Positions 25,075-37,000 of a DNA stretch of 64,000 nt are shown here, piece after piece. Under the pieces are notes generated by a model. That model did not search any database. It was not told where the DNA came from and saw nothing but the letters and a program-made list of their open reading frames with translations. The translations under genes were made by a program, and so were the position numbers. Source of the DNA: Pagrus major. Lineage: Eukaryota > Chordata > Actinopteri > Spariformes > Sparidae. Numbering within the stretch: position 1 is the stretch's first letter; every line of letters begins with the position of its first letter. The stretch spans positions 29,260,551 through 29,324,550 of the forward strand of contig NC_133230.1 in NCBI RefSeq assembly GCF_040436345.1, read 5' to 3'.

Positions 25075-28000
25075 TTAGGTGTACATTGAGATGCGAATCC
25101 ACTGAAAATAAAGAGGGACACAGGTTATTTATACAACATATACACAACTGAACAGAAAACATAAATATAAGCTCAATTGTGTAATTTATCTTGGTCTTCT
25201 AGTCAAGATTAACTCAAGTAACTACACCCTGAATTTCTACTAGAACTCCTCCTAGCATGTTTTTAAAAAGCAGCAGAGGAGTGAGAGAGCAGTAGCTGTA
25301 GGAGGCTTCATAGTCTGGTAGTTATGTGTGGGGGATGAGGGGAAACCGGAAAAGACTGGCACAATGTTGCACACACACAGTGTGTAACAGCCATGGGTAG
25401 CTATTTTCAGACTTTCTGTGTCTCCGCTCTACCAGACAGAGAGTCTGGTAGAGCTTTGATACTCACGAGATGCACATTTTAGCTCAGCTACCAGCTCTAC
25501 AAGAGGCTCACCTTAGCCTGTCTGTTTGTAACAGTTAAGGTGCAATGGTGATACTTGGTTTCCTGTCAAATTCATACTCAAAACAAATAGGGGGCAGCAT
25601 ATCACCAGAATAACTGCTAACTGCTGCTAAATGTAGCTCAGTTAGTTCAACTAGTGGTGCAGCTAGCAGTCCAGACTGGGAACTCGGAGCACCCATTGAT
25701 GTTGGCGTATAATACAGGAGTTATGGACCTGGATGGACTGGGGCTAGTTGGTTAGCATACACACTTCATTATATATCTGTGCAACACAATACATAGACAT
25801 CATTCTTCAAGTGTTATTTCCTCACATCCTGTTGATAAAAACATATCTTATTTAATTTTTTTATGTTTTCAACCAAAATTCTTACATATTGCACCTGCAA
25901 TGTTGCTGTAGCTCTGAATATAGCAAAGTCATCCGTGGGCAGATGATGTGACTGCTACTGAAGAGGAATAAATCCTGTTCATGTTCATGTGCCTATTTAA
26001 CAGTCGTGGTTTGTGAAAAGTTTGACCCATAAAGTGCTGATAAGGAGAAACATTTTATTACCTCAAGCTCGCGAAGATTCATGGATTTTCCATCAGATAG
26101 TTGTTTGAAGATTTCTGTTGAGCAACACAAATTGCTAATAAATTAAAATAAATTAATAAATTAACATTTTTATGTAGACAAACCATTTAAAAGGAAATAC
26201 ATCCACCTAGCTTATAGAAAGATGCAGAATAAGAGTAGGTCTATCTCCTTTCCCTGAAAACATTATTATGATTGTGAATTAATAATTTAAAAAATGTTTG
26301 TGATGTTTTGTTTAGGTCTGTGTAAGAATTCCGGTGGTTGGTTTCAGCTTCTAACAAGGTTTCTCAGACAATAGTACAACACCACTGATATCAAGTAATA
26401 TCTTTGTTTCGTCAGCATCAACGGTCTTGGTAGTTGCCAGTTTGTAGAAAGAAAACATAAGAATGGCTGAGTTCTACAATATGCGACCAGCATACTGCTC
26501 TAATACAAGCAGTGATGTGCGGTCAGGAGATGCAGGGGAGGCAGAGCCTCACCTGTCATCATGGAAAAAATAAAATATATAATAAACAAATGAATTAAAT
26601 TGCTATATTTATCAAATGGTTTGAACTATAAACTAATTTTCCATTCAACTTAAACAATTTGGATTGTTTTTTTATTAAAAATCGCTGAATTTTCGCATTC
26701 CCGTTCAAATACAGGGAAGAGACGCACGGTGAGGCAGCAGCAAGCTGAGCCTCACCTTGGATTGCGCAATCCCTCACAAACTGTGCTCTGCCATCCGATG
26801 AGAGCGTGTCACTGTCTCTCTGTATGTCGCCAATCAAATGTTTCAAACACTTTTAATATATGCCCCCCCTGACTTCCCATAGTTTAGCTGATGTATATAA
26901 TATATGTGTATAACCTGTTTCGTGTGCTCAGCGATCTTACAACGGCAGTGAAGAGGCACTGGGTGAGGCAGGCAGTTCTCTTGCCTCAAGGTAGGGGGCA
27001 CTCGTGAGCCCAGAAATTCTAAAGGCTACTCCGCAGCTGCAGAGTGAGTGACAGCGAGCTAGCAACAATCTTAGAGTCCATGGTCCATGGTTACGAGCGA
27101 GTCAAGTGCAGGGATATTTTTTCCCCCTCTTTCCCCGCCTGGATTTACAATGGAGGATTTTATATCCAAGCTCAAACAATTTTCTAAACTGGACTTTCAA
27201 TTGAAACAGGAGGTAATAAATAAAGGAAGACCAACACCAGAGCTGAAAGGTTGCTTCAGACTAACGTTACGGGCCGCCGTGCATGTGTATATATATGTGT
27301 GTGTGTGTGTCCGAATTAAGAAAACCAAATTAATGCAGAAATCACGTAATGGAAATGCTACTGCCAGCGAGTCTAATGCAACACTGACGACTGTTTTATA
27401 AAATTAAAATAAAAACAAATGCCCATAACAGCAGCAGTTGCTGTGGCAGGGCAGTGACTGCCTCAGACACCGGCAACTGGAGTAAAGGCAGGAAGTGCCA
27501 CTACTAGCTGCCGCTGCCACAGATTGAGCCAGCCCTTGCTGTCAAATGGTGAATAATCTACTCTGTTGGGTTCATATATTTGTAAATCTGATTCTGATGG
27601 AGTCAGTGCCTCACCAGCCATGAACCTCACCGCACGTCACTGAATACAAGCTAGCATAAGCAATGTTAACAATAGCTGGCATTATAAATGTTACCATTTG
27701 CCAGCATTTGCAATGTTAGCGTTTGCTAGCATTAGTAAAATTAACCTTTTTATAGCTCACATTAGCAACATTTCCAACATTAGCTAGTGTTAGCAACATA
27801 AACTAGGGCACAAACTGGCAACCACTTGAGGGGACATGATTCAAACAACAGCGGTGTTTTAACGTATATACAATGGAAGAAGGGAGATGGAATGCCACAT
27901 ATAGTGGCTGAATGTTATCAATAACACCTTTAAGCCATAAGCATTACAAATTGTATACTTGACTGCATCCTTCTTATTGGGGATTCCAATATGAGGATAT

Positions 28001-31000
28001 GTTTCTTAATTTATTATGAGATAAGAGTGGTAATTACTCCTTATAGTGTTATTTCCCACTTGATAGTCCCACTTATATTTCCACTTGACTTCACTTACTT
28101 TGCATGCAGTCCAAGCGAAGGACGAGACTGATGAAGTTCTCCAGTGTCATATGTCCAGAGGAGGCACTGTAGCGCAGAACCATCAAATTGAGAATCTCAT
28201 CATTGACCCTTGTTCCTGTTCAACACACACAGAGCAGGAGTTTAGGTGGAGTTTTGGAAAAAAAGAAGAAATTCAAACTCAGAATTTTAATATTTACAAT
28301 ATTAATGAGATAATAATACAAATTCAAACAAAAAAGATCTGAACAAACAAGCTGTTCTCAGAGGAAAAATAAGGTAGAAAAGTGGCAGAATCTGGCAAAT
28401 ATAAACAAAGTAGAACAGAATGAAATTGCGTTGTCCTTTAAGGTCTGTTTGTTTATTCAGTTTATTCAGTCATGAAAATGAAGAGTTTGTTTATTTAGTT
28501 TGCTTCGGCATTAAAAAAAATCAGTCAGTGAAAATGTTTTCTCTTCTGATTAAAATGTCTTCCTCGAAACTACACAGTGCACCTTTGATACATTGATAAT
28601 CAAGCATAGCTGGTCTACCTGCAGCTACAAATGCATTCCTCAGCTCACTCAGTGACAGTGTTCCTGTTCGTGAAACATCTGTGAGGAAGAAAATTTCCTG
28701 GAAAAAAACAATAATCAGGTAATTCTTCCAACTCTATATTTAGATGCATGTGCATTAATAGTAGAATAAAGAGGCTGCTATACAGTAATGATGGCTGTGT
28801 AAATATGACAGAAAATCAAAGTTTTCAGTCAGTATGAGATGTTTAAGCTTGGTTTCTTTTACCTTGTATTTGACAACCTTCTTCCACAGACGAACAAATT
28901 CCTCCCCATTCAATTTGCCGGTGATTGATGACTTTTTAACTCAACATTAAGGTAACATGTTATATTAAAAAAGGCTGGCAGCTTTGGCACAACATAGTAT
29001 GATTTTAGGTGTGTAAGTTATACTAAATAATAATGAATATCACATGCATCACAACAGGATACATCCATCAGAGCAACCATGCTGCGACAGGCATCAAGGC
29101 AGAAGCCTCCAGATTTCAGGTCTCCTACAAACACACAAACAAAAATCAGCACGAGACATACTTTGGAATAAACTCTGCAATATAGCAGTGTATTGCTATT
29201 TATGATTATTACATCTCACTCGACTGTATTTGGAACTCATGCTGTTTGTTTTTTAACAGTTCAAACCTTTCAGGATTTGATCATTTAGCAGGGTCTGGAG
29301 CTTCTCAGCATCCACCTCGTCGTACTAGAAATGAAATGAAAACAAGATATAATGGACTGCGGTAAACTTTTGTTTAAGATTTAATTTGTGTTTTCTCACA
29401 GCCAAAATATAAAAGAAAAAAATACTGTCCCCACACTCAGCTCATAAAGGCGACTACTGCATTTGGCTTATAGGTTGATTCGATTGCTATTTCGAACTAA
29501 AAGAAAAAAGATTGTAGGCTACATCAGCTTTCCAACAAGCTGAATGATGAAGGGAACTGCAGTCAGTCTCAGTTAATTGACCTATTGTACATTTAAATGT
29601 GTTAAATTTTGCTGCTTTAAAGGAACAGTATATAAGATCTTTTGTGAAAAAAAAACTAAAATTATCAACAGATTGTGAAGAAATAACTGCTGCACAGCTA
29701 ACTGAGCTGACTTGCTAACGGCAGCTATCGTTAGCAGCAGTTACCATGGTGAAATACTGTCCCCAATTTGTTTTGAGTATGAATTGGTCAGGTGGCCAAT
29801 TCTTACATATTGCACGTTTAAACAATGTGAAAAATGGTGGATTTTATATACATTTTAATAGGGCTGTCAATTTTGATTAATTAAAGAAAAAAAAAATAAA
29901 GCAGATTAATCTGCTGCTTGGAAAACTGAATGGAAACTTTACTTTTAGAGAACAATCAGGTGGAAATGTTGATACCACTTATTTGGTATTTGGTGGATAC
30001 CTCCTATGCTGACAAAACTAATAAACCACCATCAAGAAATACAATTGTGTCTAAAATGGTACGTGTTGATAGAAACTCATATAAAGTATGGGATTAATGA
30101 GACTTTTTTTTTGTCACTGGACAGCTCCAATTTTTAAAGGGGTCCCAAGGCATGATCCAACTCAAGAGCTATAATTACAGAAATAAGGGTTCGAAACGGT
30201 TGAGCTTTCTGATGGCCCAGGTTCTACCCATAGCCATTAGTCCTTTAACAAACCCTTCTTTGGAAAAAAAACAAAGTTTTTTTGAAGGACTAAGAACCAG
30301 TTTAAGGCAAAGAATCCTTTTTGGAAGAACGAATTCCTTCAGGGATTGTTGAAAGCCTGGGTGTTAAAAGATCCTCACACTCAAATATTCAAATTTTCAT
30401 ACAGTATGTTTAAATGTAGATGTTTGGGTTGAGTGGTTTTCTGACTTCGGACTGAACCAGCATTTTTCATTTTTTGAAGACGTTCTGGCAAAATATGCAG
30501 AGACAAAAAACAGATCTCAGTGATATCAGTCCTTCAGCATTCAATACAAAACTTGAAAATACATTCAAAAACATTTATTGGGGGTTCTGAAAGGAGCCTT
30601 CATAGAGGGTTCAAGGTAGAACCTTCTGAAAAGGTTCTAAGTGGAACATGACAAAGAACCCTATATGGTTCTAGTTAGCATCTTTATTTCTCAGAGTGTA
30701 ATGAGCAACACAAGTATTACCTTGTCAGAGTATTGACGGAACAGCTTTTTCTTGTGTTCAACATCCTGTGCATTAGTGGTCATTTTGATCTGAGAGATAA
30801 AAGTAGAAGAGAATGCATGAGAAAAATGTAGCCGTGTGACTCCAAATTAATTGTCAAAACATATTTAATGTGCAATATAGTAAGAAGATGTAACATAATA
30901 TCAGAATAATATGAATACCAACAATTTTACAATATTGTTTAATCTTGCGAACCTTTTCAACTGGCTCTTGAGAAGGGTAACCAGAGTTTTCACTGTGGAG

Positions 31001-34000
31001 AAAGACCAAAGACAGTCCAGATCTGATTACTGTGTTTGACTTTTTTTTGTTAATATAAAACACCAGTAATGTGTGACATATGCCATGTAGATACATTTTT
31101 AATGTAATATTTGTCATTTCTTGATGAGAAGCAGAGAATTGAGAGAGTGAGCATACTAGCCCTGGGCCTCTGATTTGGAGTGGATGGTCAGAATGAAAGA
31201 GGCTGTCTCATGGGGGTTGTAGGTGGACGGCACAATCAGGTATTCACCAGGCTTCAGCAGGAGGAACTCCATCACCTCACGTGCGTCCATGAATTTTTTA
31301 GTTTGGGCAACAGGTGCATGGGTACTGAAGAAAGAGGCTGGGAACTTCCCTCTTTGTGCTTTGTACTGTAATGATTAATAGATATTTATAGCCATCTGTA
31401 TCAGAGTTGCACAATGTGGGTGATGAATGTTTATTGTGTACAAGGATTGGAAGTTTCTTACTTTTTCAGACACCTTGAGGGAAATCAATGGAAGGTGAGT
31501 TCATGTTGGAGGGAAAAGCAGTCAATTCAGTTTATAAAAGTCAGATTTTCAATCAGAATAATGTTTTATCATTACATGCTTATAGTCACTTGAAATAGTC
31601 TGACCGAGGCTTAAAACTGTCATGTGAGCCAACTGTTGTCTAATCCAGCAGGCCCCAACCTTTTTTGCACCACGAACCAGTTTCATGAAAGACATTATTT
31701 CATGGACCGGCAATGGGGGGATTACGTGGAAATAAAATAATTCAATTCAAAAAACTTTATTTGTCCCTGGGGGGCAATTAACAATACTTTACTTGAGTAC
31801 AGTACTCAAGGTCAAAGTCCAACCTGTCTGTTGGTTAGACCAGGCAATATACAACGAGCATAATAACAAACATAAAAACACCACCCACCAATAATGCAGT
31901 ATCAGTGGGATCCCTGAGCACGTCAAGCACGGAACAGAAGTGTTATTAAAAGAGAATCTGTTTTTTCAAAATAAAACATCTTTCAGAGTGTGATCGTCAA
32001 TAAAACGGAAATAAAATAAATTATTTATTCTTTCTGTATGGCCCGGTACCAAATGATGATCAGACTGGCACCAGTCCGCGGCCCGGTGGTTGGGGACCAC
32101 TGGCCTAACCGACAGACAGACAGGTTGGACTTTGACTGGTCGTCCATTCAATGTGTTTACTTTGTTTTACTGGAAAAAAGCACTTGAGTACTGTACTCAA
32201 GTAAAAGCTTTTTTAAGAAATTTTTAGAAATGATTTTCAGAAACAGCAAAAAGGCCTCACTGAAGGTAGCAGTTAATACACATTGTAGCAAATGTAGAAA
32301 AGCCACCATTAGCATTTCAGCATTTAACATTTTGCCAAACCCGGCACACACCTGATGGTCATGTAACATCAATCAAACACTTGTGCTTGCCTGGTGGGGT
32401 ATTTAACCATAGATTGATTAAGGTAGATGGAGCCTTTTTTTAACTATGCCGAGGCGCAATAATGCTAACCTTAACTCATAATGATGTCATCCTTAAATTT
32501 AGTGTATTATGGTGCTTTGTTGAGAACGACTCAGGGCTGGATTTTGCACAACAGTCAAAAGGATTTGACTTAATGGACACTCTTGAGTGCCTCATCTCGG
32601 TGCCCCTCCTCTGCTAACAGAGAGAAACAGTAGCTAGTGTTGATAAAGGTTCTTAGTCATTCAGGTCATGGTAAATCTAGGTGCTGTAGGCAACTGGACT
32701 TGTTTCAGTCTCTTGAAGACGTTTCACCTCTCATCCAAGAGGCTTCTTCAGTTAAGAACCGCAGTACAGCACCTAGAAGTAGCTTATGTTTAGAAACGGT
32801 TTCTGCTAACATAAACTAATGACTGGTCTCCAAGACAACACAAGTTCGACAGAGACGATTAACATTTTGGTGCAAAAATGCTCAAAACTGTGGTCAACAG
32901 ACATTCCAGTGTTGTTCCACTTTTGTTTTCACTTAATCTGACAATTTCAGCTAACTTCCATGTCTACTGTATTCATGACATATCCATAATAGTAAACAGA
33001 ATATTGGGTAATATTTACCTCAAATACAGAGAATCCAATGTGGAGATTTTGGGCCAGGCGTCTGTTCCTCTTGTCAGACTTTTGCATGAGAGACAGCAGC
33101 ATGTTTTTAGTACCATTTTTCTCTGAATGTTCTCCATGAATCTTGACCCGAAACTGTGGATTAGTCCAGAAACTGTCTGGAGGACAAGGAGAAAAACAAG
33201 TTTTGTTTGCATTGTATAAATTTGCAAATAGTAGGTATTTGATTAATTGATCAATATTAAAATTAAAACATATTTATTATTGATTAACAAAAAAATTCAG
33301 TGTCCATGTCCATTAATGTATGACTAAATCTACAGTTTCATAACTTGAAGCAATATGGCATTTGTGATTTGTTCACTTATTCAAGACTCAAGGGACATGC
33401 TAAGTCAAGTACTTGCATGAGCTGGAGTGTATTAAAGTTACACGAACGTTTTAACAGAATTCTATTGCAACCTTTAGCTGTCCTGCTTTAACATTGAGGA
33501 GTAGAGGGGCCCCAGACACGTTGATTTTTAAAGGCCTAAGGAACAGGTTTATTCAGGAATTGAAATTAGCCAAGTCCTGTTTTTATCTTCATATAATGGA
33601 TGATGCTAAAACCAATAGTAAATTAATCTGACAAAATATTAATAATCTTACAAGGAAGGAACCAACTTTTGACCCAATCAGTCCACCGCAATAGCTACAT
33701 TACAAGTAATAGAGCAAATAAAATCTCAGCTAGACAAAGGAGGGGTGGTTGGTGCCGTATTCCTAGATTTGCGCAAAGCTTTTGATAAAGTAGTAAATGT
33801 TCTTATTTCAAAACTTTCCAGATTTCATTTTTCATCTAGAACGCTGGCATGGGTGTCTTCATACATATAGGTTGCAGTATGTTAAAGTTAATGAAGCATT
33901 GTCAAGCAATCTGAAGTGTACAATGGGTGTGCCTCAAGGTTCTGTGTTAGGCCCTCTATTATTTGGTCTTTACATTAATGATCTCCATGATGTGCCATGG

Positions 34001-37000
34001 GATAGATATACAAATATATGCCAATGACACTGTTTTATATACACATGCAAAGACAGCTGAGCCAGCTGCTGGGAAGTTGACAATTGCTATGGAAAGGATC
34101 ACAAAGTGGATTGACCAGTTATGTCTTAGCCTTAACATACAAAACACAAAGGGAATGTTCTTCTCCAAAACCGCACAGCACATCGATGCTGACATTTTCA
34201 TTAAGACTGAGAAGATTGAAATAGTAAATGAGTTCAAATATTTTGGCATAATGCTCGATTCAAATCTCAATTTTGAGTCACATGTCAAAAAAATGATACA
34301 TTAAGTACAACTTGTATGTACAATTTTAGAGACTGTCTTTCAAAGGATGCTGCCAAGACCTTCATGCACGCTATGATTCTTTCCCATATGTCATTTTGCA
34401 TCACACGTTGGGGGCAAGCTGGGGAAACCATCTTTAAACCACTGGAGTCTCTGCATAAACAAACCTTAAAGGTTTTGGACAATGGACTATGCAATATCAC
34501 CACTGTAGGAATTTCGAGAAGCATCATCTTCTGAGCTTTGACAACATTTAACTTGTGTATAAAATTTTAAAAGGTTCGGCGGCACCTCTATAATGTCATT
34601 TTATTAGCATTTGCTCGGAGGAGTCCATAAAATCCACAAGAGATTGTTCTGTACCCTTCTGTCGCACTGCCTTTGGGCAGTCAGCCTTCTCTGTGAAAGC
34701 CACGACTCAGTGGAAAACTCATGAAGAACTGCAGTTCTATCAGCAGCTTTAAAAACAAACTAAAACATCTGCTGAAAGACACTCAATTTTGTAACCACTG
34801 ATCTTATATCACCGCATTTAACTTGAATAACATATTTTGTGTGTATGTGTATTTTGTGCTTGTGATGTACTGATCTGTGTTACTTTGCTGTGTTTGCTAT
34901 AGTTTTTTTTTTTCATTGATGTTTTATACCTATTTGAAGTTTTAATTATGACCTGCCAAGGGACTGCAGATGTAAATTAGCTCTAAGCTAACTCTGGTAC
35001 AATGCATCAAATGGCAAATTTATTTTTAATATTGTACATGGTCCCTCTACAAATAAAGATGAATTAATAATTTACTGACTGACGTTAATTCCTGGTGTAG
35101 CCACTCAATGCGAGATAAAGAAGTGTGTAAAACAAAGTTACTAGTCCTAGCTTATCTTATCTAATCTTAAGCACTTCACACTGTGGGGACATGAACAGTT
35201 TTAAAGAGTCTTAAGTTTAGTGAGGGTGTGAGAGAAGCTTAACAACAGTACTCTGAGAGGGGGAGAGAGGTGTCATCTCCAATAGTTCTCAGCCAATGAC
35301 TCTGCTGCTACTGTCTGGAATGGGTTCAGAAAGATTACAAACTATAAACCTACAGTCCCCCGCTCTGTAAATGACCTGCGCCTGGCCAACGAACTGGATG
35401 AGTTCTACTGTCGATTAGAAAGACAATGGAGGAAACCTGACACCATACCCCGTGACACCCTTTATGAGCTCCAGCACAGGATCTCCACCTCAGCAGGGGC
35501 CTCCGACTTTTCCACCACCACCCATCTCAGCGCCCCCCTCCCCCACTACCACAATGACACCTCTCTCCCCCTCTACCACAGTAGCCCTTTTCACACAGAG
35601 ACTCCGCACTATATCCGCAGCGGGCGTTCGCCAATTCTCTGCCTTTGTTTGTTCACACAGAACCAAGCAGCTCCGGCGTAAAAAGCTGCACCAGTGTGTC
35701 AATTCATACAGCAAGCCGGCACTGCGGATCCAAAAGAGGTGTGACAGTACACGTCATGATGTTGACGCCTGTCTGTTTTTTTCAATGTGTTTTCCCCGGT
35801 GTTCTCTTGTTAATCTAAACATGTACCTGCTGACTGTTTATTATCATATGGATGCTGTTATAATGTGTTGTGATTGAGATCCTGACCCATCATACATCCT
35901 GGAAAGTGACAAAGTTACTTTTTTCACTCTAAATTACATAATTACATAATCGCCATCAGTAAACAGGACGCTGTCTGACTCTCTCACTTGCGGGGAGGGA
36001 TGCTGTTTTCTGGGGGAAAGTTCACTGAAGTCTCGGTTGGGAGGGCTGACCGTCGCAGTGATTTTTTTCAATACCGTAACTACAACCACACAATAGTGAA
36101 GGAGACAAACACTTGGTGAGATAAAGTTTTTTGCCGGGGACAGACGCTGTTTTTCAGGCAGAAATGTGACAAAGATATAGGTTGCCAAAGACACTACCAG
36201 TTACTACGTTACTGTTGTTTGGTCATGTAACGTCGCTTTGTGGGACATTTCTCTTTATTTTGTTGAGTGAAGGACCTGTTTAGCTGTCAGACTGTAAACA
36301 CCATCAGATCGATGCTACCTCCAAAGGCACATCAGAGCCGCAGCGAAATTTCACCCCTCACCGCATCTGAAACTTTCACAGAAAATTTCACGGAAAATTG
36401 GCGCAGGATCTCCGCACTCAAAGGCCAGTATGAATGGGGCTAATGACACCTTTCTCCATCCTGGAGAGTGATGTCAACAGACTCTTCAAAAGACAGAACC
36501 CCTGCAAAGCGCTGTAAGTGGAAATTTGACACATCATTTTGTTTGACTTCTGTTGCTTGTTACCACCTTATGTCTCTATTTTATCATATTTATTACAATA
36601 TTTATTACCAAGAGACTTTTTTCCACAGCAATCTTGCAAATATCAACAGTTAATTAGCATCTGGCTAGCTAGCCTGTCCTCAACAGAAAAATGGCTGTTT
36701 TGATTGTCTGTGCTAGCTAAGCAGCTAATAATTGACTTATATTTACTTTTGTTAATCAGGGACCTCTAATGGCCAAGGGAGGTATGACATGTGACATATT
36801 ATAAAAAGCAGTCCATCTATACAGGAGTTCTGGGGAGATGGATGGGTAATACATACCCAGATTTACACGCAGGAGACAACTGTTAATGACACATGTGAAA
36901 CCATAAGTCAACATTATGCAGTTTATAATTGCGTAACATACTTAACTTATGTCAGGTATGTAATGTAACTTAAAGGTCCCATATTGTAGACAGTGAAATT

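Noticed and set aside
27087-27401. 104-codon frame as a gene
   Set aside because: It lies wholly inside the hAT element and includes a TG-repeat; treated as a transposase remnant.
35452-35877. 141-codon plus-strand frame
   Set aside because: It crosses the LINE/MITE junction at 35580 out of the LINE's reading frame; Pro-rich composition comes from shifted LINE codons.
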